Shown one piece after another: positions 54,023 through 62,522 of a stretch of 64,000 nucleotides of DNA. The translations under genes were made by a program, and so were the position numbers. The notes under the pieces are model-generated. The model saw only the letters and a list, made by a program, of their open reading frames with translations. It ran no database searches and was not told the origin of the DNA. The stretch's first letter is position 1, and each line of letters begins with the position of its first letter. The stretch covers positions 186,001 through 250,000 of the forward strand of contig NZ_VXLC01000008.1 in NCBI RefSeq assembly GCF_008704205.1. Reading direction: 5' to 3'. Source of the stretch: Nocardia colli. Lineage in GTDB: Bacteria; Actinomycetota; Actinomycetes; Mycobacteriales; Mycobacteriaceae.

Positions 54023-55687
54023 GTGGCGCGAGTGCCGAGGAAAGAGCAGGGCACAGAGTCTGCGGCGATGGCCGACGACGACACTGTCGAGTTTGCCCGG
54101 GTCACCGACCCGGACGCGCCGCGCGCGCGGCATCGGCGGGCGGCACCGAAAGCACGGCGGGTGGCCGCGAAACCACCACGTCGGGCGGAGAAACCGCATC
54201 GGCTGCGCAGTGCGGCGAAAATCGGGGTGCGGGTCGTCGTCTCGGTGACCGCGCTCGCGGTGCTTTCCGGCACCGGATTCGCCTGGTCGGCCAAGATCGA
54301 CTTCAACAACGGGTTCAACCGCACGGACGCGATCGGCGCCGACGCGCCCCGCTCGCTCGGCGGTGACCTGAACATCCTGCTGATCGGCCTGGACTCGCGC
54401 AAGGATCAGAACGGCAACGACCTGTCGAAGGAGATCCTGGACCAGTTGCACGCCGGCGACAGCGACGACGGCGGCTACAACGCCAATTCGCTGATCCTGT
54501 TGCACATACCGGCGGACATGCAGAAGATCGTCGCGTTCTCCATCCCGCGCGACGACTACGTCGCGGTCTCCGGCATCCCCGGGTATGACCACGTCAAGAT
54601 CAAAGAGTCGTACGGCCTGAAGAAGGCCGACGCGGAGGCCAAGCTGATCGCCAAGGGCGAGAAGGATCAGGTCACCCTCGAACGCGCAGGTCGCGAGGCC
54701 GGACGCGCGTCCATCGTGTCCACCGTCCGCAACCTGACCGGCGTGCCCATCGACCGGTTCGCCGAGGTCGCCCTCGCCGGGTTCTATCACCTGGCCGAGG
54801 CGCTCGGCGGCGTCGACGTGTGCCTGAACAAAGCGGTCGACGACAGCTACTACTCCGGCGCGAAGTTCCCCGCCGGGCCGCAGCACCTCAACGGTTCCGA
54901 CGCGCTCGCGTTCGTCCGTCAACGCCACAACCTGGACAACGGCGACCTCGATCGGACACACCGGCAGCAGGCGTATCTCACCTCGGTCGCCAAGTCGCTC
55001 AAGGATTCCGGGACGCTGACCAATTTCGGCAAGCTGAACGACCTGATGAAGGTCGCGCACCAGGACGTGGTGCTCTCGGACAACTGGGACCTGCTCGATT
55101 TCGCCAAGAACCTGGGCGCGGCGGGCTCGATCTCGGTCGAGTTCCGGACGCTGCCGGTGTTGCGCTACGACAACATCAACGGGCAGGACGTGAACATCAT
55201 CGATCCGGCCGCGATCAAGAAGGAAGTGCGGGCCGCGTTCGGGGTCCCCGCGCCGAGTACCACCCCGGCTCATCCACCGACCAGCACGGTCGACGTGCAG
55301 AACGCGGGCAGCGCGACCGGCATGGCGGGCAAGCTGTCCACCGCGCTGACCAACCGCGGCTATCGCGAGGGTGAGGTCGGCAACCTCGGCAGCACCCTCA
55401 CCACGACCAAGGTCACCTACGGCGCCGGCGCCGAGGCGGACGCGACCCAGCTGGCCGAGACCCTCGGCGGGCTCACGCCGACCGCCTCGTCGAACGTCAC
55501 GGCGGGACACATCCAGGTCACCCTCGGCAGCGACTTCACCATGCCCACCGAGTTGACCTCGAGCACGAGTACGCCGACCACCGCGTCGACCACCCAGGCC
55601 ACGCCGTCGACCACCACCGACCCCGCGCCCGATGCCGGCAAGCCGGTCACCACGACGATCGGCAGCACGATCCCCTGCGTGAACTGA
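54023..55687 (+). CDS. LytR-CpsA-Psr (LCP) family cell-wall ligase
   Basis: The 554-aa protein has a basic cytoplasmic N terminus, one membrane helix (VRVVVSVTALAVLSGTGFAW, about 69-88) and an extracellular LCP domain: LNILLIGLDSR, ANSLILLHIPADMQKIVAFSIPRDDYVAV, NHLTGVPIDR-like VRNLTGVPIDRFAEV and FVRQRHNLDNGDLDR. A LytR_C domain (about 420-505) and a Thr/Ser/Pro-rich tail follow. In mycolata, LCP enzymes attach arabinogalactan or other polymers to peptidoglycan. GTG 54023 follows GAGGA; ATG 54068 is a shorter alternative. Confidence 0.9.
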   Translation: MARVPRKEQGTESAAMADDDTVEFARVTDPDAPRARHRRAAPKARRVAAKPPRRAEKPHRLRSAAKIGVRVVVSVTALAVLSGTGFAWSAKIDFNNGFNRTDAIGADAPRSLGGDLNILLIGLDSRKDQNGNDLSKEILDQLHAGDSDDGGYNANSLILLHIPADMQKIVAFSIPRDDYVAVSGIPGYDHVKIKESYGLKKADAEAKLIAKGEKDQVTLERAGREAGRASIVSTVRNLTGVPIDRFAEVALAGFYHLAEALGGVDVCLNKAVDDSYYSGAKFPAGPQHLNGSDALAFVRQRHNLDNGDLDRTHRQQAYLTSVAKSLKDSGTLTNFGKLNDLMKVAHQDVVLSDNWDLLDFAKNLGAAGSISVEFRTLPVLRYDNINGQDVNIIDPAAIKKEVRAAFGVPAPSTTPAHPPTSTVDVQNAGSATGMAGKLSTALTNRGYREGEVGNLGSTLTTTKVTYGAGAEADATQLAETLGGLTPTASSNVTAGHIQVTLGSDFTMPTELTSSTSTPTTASTTQATPSTTTDPAPDAGKPVTTTIGSTIPCVN

Positions 55688-55688
55688 C

Positions 55689-56144
55689 CTACTGCTCGAC
55701 GAACGCCTTGATGCGGTTCAACGTCTCCCGCATGCCCTCGACGTTCGTCTTGGTGCGGGCGCGCCCGGCCAGCAGCGAATACACCCGCAGAACGGGGTTG
55801 CTGTGCAGGCGGAACGACTCGGTGACGTCGGTGCCGCCCTCGACCGTTTCGAAGCGGTAGGTCCAGGTGTTGATGGACATGCCGCCGGGGCCGAGCACCG
55901 TGAACGCGAATTCGCGGCCGGGGTCCGCGGCGATGATCCGGCAGACGGTCCAGTACTTGAGGCCCCAGCCGTTGCGGTTGACGTGCCCGCGGAACTTCAC
56001 CCCGACGGCGGGTTCGGTAGCGCCGCCCAGCCATTCGGCGGCGAAGGTCTCCGGGCTGAATCGCCCGGTGTTGGTGATATCGCTGACCAGCGCCCAGATC
56101 TTGTCGGCGGGCGCGGCCATTCGCACTGTCACACTGTCCTGCAT
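55689..56144 (-). CDS. SRPBCC (polyketide cyclase/START-like) protein
   Basis: The 151-aa protein starts QDSVTVRMAAPADKIWALVSDITNTGRFSPETFAAEWLGG and has FRGHVNRNGWGLKYWTVCRII and FAFTVLGPGGMSINTWTYRFETVEGGTDVTESF, the SRPBCC pattern. It is unlike the other SRPBCC protein at 44459. It lies 30 bases after the FUSC-type gene on the same strand, so the two may be co-transcribed. Ligand unknown. Confidence 0.82.
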   Translation of the reverse strand: MQDSVTVRMAAPADKIWALVSDITNTGRFSPETFAAEWLGGATEPAVGVKFRGHVNRNGWGLKYWTVCRIIAADPGREFAFTVLGPGGMSINTWTYRFETVEGGTDVTESFRLHSNPVLRVYSLLAGRARTKTNVEGMRETLNRIKAFVEQ

Positions 56145-56174
56145 GCTCGAACGCTAGCAGGAGTAAGCGTTGCG

Positions 56175-57827
56175 CTACCGGGTGTCGGGGAGCGCGGTCA
56201 GTGCGTCGAATTCCGCGGCCCAGCGGTCCGGGTCGGACAGTAGCGCACCGGGCGGCAGCTCCCAGTAGGCGGCGAGCAGGTCGTAGCCGAGGTGGGCGGT
56301 GGCGGCGTGGGCAGGCCAATGCGCGGCGGTCCAGCGCGGGTCCTCGGTGGCCGAGTCGATTCCGGTGCGGGCGACGCCGACCAGTTCGAATTGCAGCTGC
56401 TGGGTCAGCGCGACGGCGGGGGCGCCCGCCGGTTCGGTGCGCGAAAGTTCCAGCAGGGCACGGGCGACCGCGCAGACGCGGATCTCGATCCAGCGGAAAG
56501 TGCGGCGGTGTGCGCGCGGGACGACGACGTGCGGCACCAGTACCGCGACGCCGACGCCGATCACGGTCTCGATGAAGCGATCCCGAATCAGCGGCGCGAC
56601 GGCTCCCCCGGGTGTCGTGCCGACCGCGAGCAACGCGATCGGCGTGATGAAGATCGCGGCGAGGGCGTAGTTGCGCGGCACGAACAGCTCCATGCCGAAC
56701 AGCAGCGCGGCGACCAGCGCGATGAGGGCGTAGCCGGTGAACGCGAGCTGGTGGATCACGCCGAAGAACACCAGGCCGACGACCGTCCCGACGAAGCGGT
56801 GGATGCCCCGCACCTTGCCGCGGACGCGGTCCGGGCCGATCTGCAACACCATCAGCGCGGTGAACACCGCCCAGTGCGGGCGGTCCTGGCCGAGCAGAGC
56901 GCTGAGTCCGCCGGCGACCAGGCAGGCGATGCCGACGCGGAAGGCGCTGATGGCGGCGTGCGAGTCGAACGAGAGCGAACGGCGCAGGCGGAACCAGACG
57001 CCGGGGCGAACGAACGAGATCAGCGGGTCTACGACCAGGTCGTTGGTGTCGTCGTAGGCGGGGCCGGCGAGGCGGCGGCGGGCGGCTACCAGGGTGGCCA
57101 GCAATTCCGAATCCGGTGTTCTGCTCGGCAATCCCGCGTCGTAGACCGCGGCCCAGGCTTCCGCGACCGCGCCGCCCGCTTGATGTCGCAGGTCGATGGC
57201 GGGGCGGCCGGCGGCACGCGCCGACAGGTAGGAGTCGACGGCGTGGATCGCGGCCTCGACGGCGACCCGTTCGGGCTTGCGCCGGTCGCGCAGCACACCG
57301 GCCATCGACGCCAGTACCGACGCACCGACGCCGAATGCCGTGCAGGACAACAGCGCCGCGGTCGAGATGCCCGCTTCGGCGGCCATCATCGCGCCGCCGC
57401 AGGCGATCACGAAGAGCAGCGCGCCGGGCGGACCGAGGCGCAACGCGTCGATGGCGTAGACGGCGACCACCGCGACGATCGTCAGCATGGCCACCGTGAG
57501 CAGCGAAGCGCCGAGTCCACCGGAGAGTCCGTGACCGAGCACCGCGCCGACGCCGCAGGACGCGAGCAGTGCGAGTCCGGCGGTGAGCACCACCCCGGCA
57601 CGCATGCGATACGCCCGGCGTTCCCCGTACATCACCGCGAACGCACCGAACAGCACGAACAACGCCTTCTCCGGATGTCCCGCCGCCACGACCACCGCGG
57701 CGGGCAGCGCGAACGCCGCGGCGGACCGCAGGCCGGGACTCCAGCGCCGTCCCGCGGGCGGCAGCGCGAACAGCAATTCGCCGATGCGCCCTTGCGGCGG
57801 CAGTGGGTCGGAGACCGACGGGACCAT
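56175..57827 (-). CDS. FUSC-family inner-membrane protein
   Basis: The 550-aa protein has two sets of about five to six hydrophobic helices, around residues 30-160 (ALPAAVVVAAGHPEKALFVLFGAFAVMYGE) and 295-430 (HWAVFTALMVLQIGPDRVRGKVRGIHRFVGTVVGLVFFGVI), joined by a soluble helical part. The RxxGTxxG-like HRFVGTVVG motif is typical of the FUSC/AaeB-YccS superfamily, thought to export aromatic acids. The partner adaptor protein of Gram-negative AaeB is absent, as expected. Substrate unknown. Confidence 0.85.
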   Translation of the reverse strand: MVPSVSDPLPPQGRIGELLFALPPAGRRWSPGLRSAAAFALPAAVVVAAGHPEKALFVLFGAFAVMYGERRAYRMRAGVVLTAGLALLASCGVGAVLGHGLSGGLGASLLTVAMLTIVAVVAVYAIDALRLGPPGALLFVIACGGAMMAAEAGISTAALLSCTAFGVGASVLASMAGVLRDRRKPERVAVEAAIHAVDSYLSARAAGRPAIDLRHQAGGAVAEAWAAVYDAGLPSRTPDSELLATLVAARRRLAGPAYDDTNDLVVDPLISFVRPGVWFRLRRSLSFDSHAAISAFRVGIACLVAGGLSALLGQDRPHWAVFTALMVLQIGPDRVRGKVRGIHRFVGTVVGLVFFGVIHQLAFTGYALIALVAALLFGMELFVPRNYALAAIFITPIALLAVGTTPGGAVAPLIRDRFIETVIGVGVAVLVPHVVVPRAHRRTFRWIEIRVCAVARALLELSRTEPAGAPAVALTQQLQFELVGVARTGIDSATEDPRWTAAHWPAHAATAHLGYDLLAAYWELPPGALLSDPDRWAAEFDALTALPDTR

Positions 57828-57933
57828 GGACTTCCTTCCTGTTCGTCAAGCCTGGTTGCCGTTCCACCGTATGCGCGTGACGGCCACCACTGGACAGACG
57901 GTCCGTCGCGCGCCGGGTCGCTAGATTCGAAGA

Positions 57934-59340
57934 GTGACCGCTGACGCTCAGACCCGCCTCCACTCCTTCGCCGACGACGCGCTCGGCGAGCACGACGCGG
58001 TCGCGCTGGCCGAGCTGGTGCGCAGCGGGGAACGAAGTCCGCGCGAACTCGCCGCGGCAGCGGTGGAGCGGGCGCGCAAGGTCGAGGAGTTGGCCGCGGT
58101 CGCGTACGAGAGTTACGCCAAACCGCTGCTGCCCGCCGAGCGGACCGGGCCGTTGTACGGGGTTCCGACGTTCATGAAAGACAATGCCGACATCGCGGGT
58201 ATGCCGACGACCCACGGCGCGCAAGCGTTCCAGGCCAAGCCCGCGCGGGCGCACGGGGCGTACACCCGCCAATTCCTCAGTGCCGGAATGACCGTGCTCG
58301 GCAAGAGCACGCTGCCCGAGTTCGGGTTCAACGCGACCACCGAGCCGCCGTTCGCGCGTCCGACCCGAAACCCTTGGCACACCGGCTATTCGGTGGGTGG
58401 ATCGTCCGGCGGGTCGGCCGCGCTGGTCGCCTCCGGCGTGGTGCCGATCGCGCACGGCAACGACGGCGGCGGATCTATTCGGATTCCGGCGGCCTGCACC
58501 GGGCTGGTCGGGCTGAAGCCGAGCCGGGGGCGGCACATCGATTCCGCGCTGACCCGCAAGTTGCCGGTCAATATCGTCAGCGAAGGTGTGCTGACCCGGA
58601 CGGTGCGCGACACAGCCGCGTATACCGCTGCGGCGGAACAGTATTGGAGTAACGCCGCGCTGCCGCCGATCGGGTACGTCGAGGGACCGGGGTCGACGCC
58701 GCTGCGTATCGCGCTGCTGCTGGAGAACATCGGCGGTTCGGTACCCGCGGGCCCGACCCGGGACGCGGTCGAAAAGGTCGCCGTCACACTGGAATCGCAC
58801 GGCCATCACGTGGAACCGGTAGCCATGCCGTTCGATAACGCCTTGGAGACCGCGTTCCTCCAATACTGGGGCCTGCTCGCCACTTTCGTCGCCTCCACCG
58901 GCAAGCTCGCCGACCGAACCTTCGACGCTGCCCGACTGGACGACCTCACCCTCGGTCTACGCCGCTACTTCCTCCGCAGCGCCTGGCGCACCCCCGCCAT
59001 GCTCTACCGACTACGCGCCGCAGCCGCCACTTACCAACGCGCCCTAGGCCCCTACGACGCCGTACTCCTCCCCACCCTCGGCCACGAAACCCCCGAACTC
59101 GGCTACCTCAGCCCCACCGTCCCCTTCGAAACCCTTCTCGACCGTCTACGCACCTACGTCTCCTTCACCCCCATCAACAACATCACCGGCACCCCCGCCA
59201 TCACCCTCCCCGCCGGCCGCACCCCCACTGGCCTCCCCATCGGCATCCAACTGGCCAGCACCCACGGCAACGAACGCACCCTCCTCGAACTCGCCTACCT
59301 CCTCGAAGCCGAGCAGCCGTTCCCCCGCCTCGGCCAGTAG
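57934..59340 (+). CDS. amidase (amidase-signature family)
   Basis: The 468-aa enzyme has the Ser-cisSer-Lys triad: Lys82 in TFMKDNADI, cis-Ser157 in GYSVGGSSGGSAAL and nucleophile Ser181 in DGGGSIRIPAACTGLVGLKPS. It hydrolyses amides; the target may be a nitrile-derived amide, aryl amide or peptide. The start is GTG at 57934. Codon use changes strongly within the gene: from about 58850 onward, third positions become nearly all C, with GAA, CAA and CTC replacing GAG, CAG and CTG. Confidence 0.9.
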   Translation: MTADAQTRLHSFADDALGEHDAVALAELVRSGERSPRELAAAAVERARKVEELAAVAYESYAKPLLPAERTGPLYGVPTFMKDNADIAGMPTTHGAQAFQAKPARAHGAYTRQFLSAGMTVLGKSTLPEFGFNATTEPPFARPTRNPWHTGYSVGGSSGGSAALVASGVVPIAHGNDGGGSIRIPAACTGLVGLKPSRGRHIDSALTRKLPVNIVSEGVLTRTVRDTAAYTAAAEQYWSNAALPPIGYVEGPGSTPLRIALLLENIGGSVPAGPTRDAVEKVAVTLESHGHHVEPVAMPFDNALETAFLQYWGLLATFVASTGKLADRTFDAARLDDLTLGLRRYFLRSAWRTPAMLYRLRAAAATYQRALGPYDAVLLPTLGHETPELGYLSPTVPFETLLDRLRTYVSFTPINNITGTPAITLPAGRTPTGLPIGIQLASTHGNERTLLELAYLLEAEQPFPRLGQ

Positions 59341-59360
59341 CAGGTGCCGGGCAGGAGCGA

Positions 59361-59423
59361 GCATCGAGTCGAGTCAAAAGATCGCTGTTCAAGATCAACC
59401 AACGCCATTTGACCCGCGTCAAC
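59361..59423 (+). repeat. hairpin repeat, degraded copy A
   Basis: This copy shares the left arm (20 of 21 bases) and most of the loop with the copy at 59947..60009. Its right arm has decayed (GCCATTTGACCCGCG instead of GACCTTTGACTCGAC), so the stem is weak. It lies just after the amidase stop. Confidence 0.6.
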
Positions 59424-59528
59424 CAACCCGCAGTCGGACTACCTGCATCGTGCAGCGTCCGAACGGCAACCCGGATTCGCAACCGGCCTAACGCACAGAC
59501 CAAGCGACAGATAGGCCAACTTCACACA

Positions 59529-59588
59529 CCTGCTTCATCTTTCGCACACCCCTCAGCGCAACATCAGTCATGCGAAGGATGAATCAGG
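59529..59588. repeat. imperfect 18-bp inverted repeat
   Basis: CCTGCTTCATCTTTCGCA (59529..59546) and TGCGAAGGATGAATCAGG (59571..59588) pair with two mismatches across a 24-base loop. A further TGCGAAGAA follows at 59591. Possibly a folded RNA or part of a small mobile relic. Confidence 0.5.
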
Positions 59589-59946
59589 TATGCGAAGAAA
59601 GCCACCGCTATCGTCTGAAGCGTTTGTGACGGGACCACAGCCAAGTGACCACGCTGGAACTGGACGCCGCGCATCCGACCGCGGAGGTAAGTCGGGTACG
59701 GCACACGGCGCGCCCGGCACTGCTTCAGTGAAAACCTGGGTAGGTCTTCAGCTTCCGAGCGCCAGGTCACTCTGGGAAATCTTAGGTGTACCCACCGGGT
59801 AGGCGAACCTGCTCCCCGGGAATGATCGGATGATGCTGGGCACGTCGCGCCGGGTCCCCGACCTACCTCCCGCAGTTGGGATGGGCAGCGTGGAGGTTCC
59901 GGCGTGGTTACTTGGCTGTGGTCCGGTTCAGAGAAGCTAGGGTCGT

Positions 59947-60009
59947 GCATCGAGTCGAGTCAAAAGGTCGCTGTTGAAGATCACTCAACGACCTTTGACT
60001 CGACTCGAC
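59947..60009. repeat. hairpin repeat, intact copy B
   Basis: The arms 59950..59970 and 59989..60008 are complementary over 20 bp with a single extra A in the left arm. The 18-base loop itself contains GTTGA/TCAAC, which can extend the stem. It is the most stable fold in this region and stands in direct orientation to copy A. Confidence 0.65.
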
Positions 60010-60114
60010 AGTATTCGGGTGATAGCGGTAGGAATCACGGAGCGTGCGTACCTCGGGCGAGGGGTTGGATGCCCTGTGCGAGGTTTGGACGCTTTGTAAA
60101 ATCGGGCATGCCGG

Positions 60115-61140
60115 CTAGTGGGTGTGACCGACCTCGGGGCGCTCGCGGTGGACGGGTCCGTGGGACTCGTCGCAGTGTTCCTCCAAGACCGGGAGTAGGC
60201 GGTCGGCGTTGGGGGTGGGGGCGGCGGAGACCAGTTGGGAGTGGTCGACCTGCAGTGTGGTGTGGGTGATTTCGTAGTCGTGGTCGAGGAGGCGTTCGAT
60301 CTGCTGGCGCAGGCCGTGGCAGTCGGCGCCCGGTTGGACGAGCACGTGGGCGGACAGGGCGACGTTGCCGGAGGTGATCTGCCAGACGTGCAGGTCGTGC
60401 ACCTCGTCGATGCCGGGCATCTCCACCAGGCGGCGGCCGAGGGCGTCGGGGTCGACGCCGGCGGGCGCGGCTTCGAGGAAGATGCGGCCGGATTCGCGGA
60501 CCAGGCCGAGGCCGGCCTTCACCATCAGCGCGACGACGACCAGGGTGGCGATCGCGTCGGCGCGGGCGAATCCGGTGAGCAGCACGACGACGCCGGCGAC
60601 AGCGGTCGCGATGAAGCCGTACAGGTCGTTGAGCACGTGCTGGAACGCGCCCTCGACGTTCAGGCTGGAGCGATTCGCTTTGCTGATCGCCCAGGCCGCA
60701 GCCACATTCACCACGATGCCGACGATCGCGGTGGCGACCACCAGTCCACCGGTCACTTCCGGCGGATCGAGCAACCGCCGAATCGCCTCGTAGGTCAACC
60801 AGCCCGCGAGGACCAGCAGTGTGATGCCGTTCGCCTGCGCGGACAGGATCTCGGCCCGTTTGAATCCATAGGTGTACTTGCCGCGCGCCGGACGCGCGGC
60901 CAGCCGGATCGCGGTGAGCGCCAGCACGATCGACGCCGCATCGGTCAGCATGTGCGCCGCGTCCGAGAGCAGGGCCAGCGAATTCGCCAGCAGGCCGATC
61001 ACGACCTCGACCAGCATGAAACCGCCGATCAGCGCCAGCGCGACGGTCAGCCAGCGACGATCGGCATCGCCGGAAACCCCGTGCGAGTGCCCGTGACCGC
61101 CGTTCCCATGGCCGTGTCCGTGCTCGTGTTCATGTCCCAT
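60115..61140 (-). CDS. cation diffusion facilitator (CzcD-like zinc exporter)
   Basis: The 341-aa protein has a His-rich N terminus (MGHEHEHGHGHGNGGHGHSHG), six membrane helices and the CDF metal sites: HxxxD in SDAAHMLTDAASI (helix II) and HVLND in FQHVLNDLYGF (helix V). A cytoplasmic C-terminal domain with more His follows (HDLHVWQITSGNVALSAHV), ending PEVGHTH. Such proteins expel Zn, Co or Cd using the proton gradient. The ATG at 61140 is chosen because the longer frame runs into the upstream palindrome. Confidence 0.93.
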   Translation of the reverse strand: MGHEHEHGHGHGNGGHGHSHGVSGDADRRWLTVALALIGGFMLVEVVIGLLANSLALLSDAAHMLTDAASIVLALTAIRLAARPARGKYTYGFKRAEILSAQANGITLLVLAGWLTYEAIRRLLDPPEVTGGLVVATAIVGIVVNVAAAWAISKANRSSLNVEGAFQHVLNDLYGFIATAVAGVVVLLTGFARADAIATLVVVALMVKAGLGLVRESGRIFLEAAPAGVDPDALGRRLVEMPGIDEVHDLHVWQITSGNVALSAHVLVQPGADCHGLRQQIERLLDHDYEITHTTLQVDHSQLVSAAPTPNADRLLPVLEEHCDESHGPVHRERPEVGHTH

Positions 61141-61167
61141 TAGCCGCCCGCTTTCATCACCGCCACG

Positions 61168-61177
61168 TATGCGCATA
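61168..61177. promoter_or_regulatory. candidate metal-sensor operator
   Basis: TATGCGCATA is a perfect 10-bp palindrome 28 bp upstream of the CDF gene, in an AT-richer patch (ATATCTGCATC). ArsR/SmtB-type sensors bind AT-rich palindromes of this kind, but no regulator gene lies adjacent, so this is tentative. Confidence 0.4.
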
Positions 61178-61270
61178 TCTGCATCTGTTTACCCACCTTA
61201 GCCCACCCTATGCCGACCGCAGCCTACTACGTCGGATGACGTGGATCACAGGCCTGCGGTCGGCGGGCGG

Positions 61271-62329
61271 TCAGCTGTAGAGACCCTTCGCGAGCACCGG
61301 CCAGGACGCGACGAACGCGTCCTGCCAGTAGCCCCACGAGTGCGTGCCGGTCGGGGTGAAGTCGAAGGTGGCGGGGATGCCGAGCTGGTCGAGCCGGTTT
61401 TGCAGGTTGGCCGAGCAGGCCCGGATGCCCGCCTCGATCGCGCCGCCGACCACCAGCTGATCGGCCCACTGCGAAACGCCGGGCTTGATCTGGAACGGTC
61501 CGTCCAGGGTGTCGTGCGCGCCCGGCAGGCCACTGCCGCTGGAGACGAACAGGTTCACGCCGCGCAACTTGTCCGCGTGCACCAGCGGATCGTTGGCCGC
61601 CCAGAGCGGATCGCCGGGCGGGCCCCACATGTTGTCGATGGTGCCGCCGCCGCGTTCGACCGTCATCTGGACGAAGGCTTGCCCGATCGGGTCGCTGGTC
61701 TGCGCACAGCCGCTGTAGGAGGCGACGCTGCGATACAGCTCGGGCTTGGCGATCGACAACGCCAGCACCGAGGTGCCCGCCATCGAGAGGCCGGCGATCG
61801 CGTTCACCTTGTTCGTGCCGAGCGCGGCGTCGATCAGCGGCGGCAGTTCCTCGGTGAGGTAGGTCTTCCACTTGTTCGGGCCGAGCACCGGGTCGTAGTT
61901 GATCCAGTCCGTGTAGTAGCTGAACTGCCCGCCGACGATCTGCACCACGTTGATGTTCTTGTCGGACAGGAAGTCGAGGACATTGGTGCGCAACTGCCAG
62001 CTGGCGTCGTCGACGCCGCCGCCCGCGCCGTTCAGCAGGTACAGCGTCGGCCGGGCTTGCGAGGTATCGGCGGGCCGTTGAATGTCGACCGGGAAGGTGG
62101 CCCCGTCCATCGCCGCCGACCGCACCCAGATCCGGATATTGCGCCCGTCCGGTTGCTCGACCCGCGCGATCACCGACCCATCGGGCGCGGCGGGCGTATC
62201 GACCCATGTCGTACTCGGCGGGGCCGGTGCCTCCGCCTGCGCGCCGGCCGCGGTGCCGACACCCAGGCACAGCGACGCCGCCACGACTAGCGCCCTAGCT
62301 CGAAACCTCCACGTCGATCTGCGATCCAC
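61271..62329 (-). CDS. antigen-85-type mycolyltransferase/esterase
   Basis: The 352-aa precursor has a signal peptide (hydrophobic ALVVAASLCLGVGTAAG, cleavage near AQA/EA at residue 32). The esterase domain resembles antigen 85: NGAGGGVDDASWQL, IVGGQFSYYTDWINYDP, WKTYLTEELPPLI, nucleophile Ser182 in AGLSMAGTSVLAL, and HSWGYWQ with the catalytic His. Such enzymes transfer mycolic acids to trehalose and arabinogalactan in the cell envelope and mark mycolata. GTG 62329 is chosen because it follows GGAG; several upstream GTGs remain possible. Confidence 0.9.
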   Translation of the reverse strand: MDRRSTWRFRARALVVAASLCLGVGTAAGAQAEAPAPPSTTWVDTPAAPDGSVIARVEQPDGRNIRIWVRSAAMDGATFPVDIQRPADTSQARPTLYLLNGAGGGVDDASWQLRTNVLDFLSDKNINVVQIVGGQFSYYTDWINYDPVLGPNKWKTYLTEELPPLIDAALGTNKVNAIAGLSMAGTSVLALSIAKPELYRSVASYSGCAQTSDPIGQAFVQMTVERGGGTIDNMWGPPGDPLWAANDPLVHADKLRGVNLFVSSGSGLPGAHDTLDGPFQIKPGVSQWADQLVVGGAIEAGIRACSANLQNRLDQLGIPATFDFTPTGTHSWGYWQDAFVASWPVLAKGLYS

Positions 62330-62522
62330 GAACACACTCCAAACACCCCGACCCACACGGCTCCGAACTCATTCACAACTCCCCCACCGTGTCGGTCGTT
62401 TGCCCAGGTCTGTTACCGGATGTTCGCCGGCACACAGCGCAGCGAAGGGACCACCTGGACGCGGGACAACCCTGCCGCGCCCAGGCGCCCTCCTAGGGGC
62501 GATCGCAAGATCCCCCCATAGC

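Larger units (their letters stand above)
59341..60114. other. 774-bp gene-free region with hairpin repeats
   Basis: No open frame here has a good binding site or family likeness. The region holds two direct copies of a roughly 63-base hairpin element (59361..59423 and 59947..60009) and an inverted repeat at 59529..59588. GC content drops somewhat relative to neighbours. It could be a regulatory RNA region, or a small non-autonomous element with flanking copies. Confidence 0.5.

Noticed and set aside
55417..58863. 1148-codon minus-strand open frame
   Set aside because: It runs antisense across the LCP and amidase genes and in another frame of the FUSC and SRPBCC genes; it is Arg/Pro-rich without any domain. 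The frames annotated instead carry clear motifs. It is a high-GC shadow.
59564..59950. 128-codon minus-strand frame in the repeat-rich gap
   Set aside because: No binding site, composition unlike neighbouring genes and overlap with an inverted repeat; judged non-coding.
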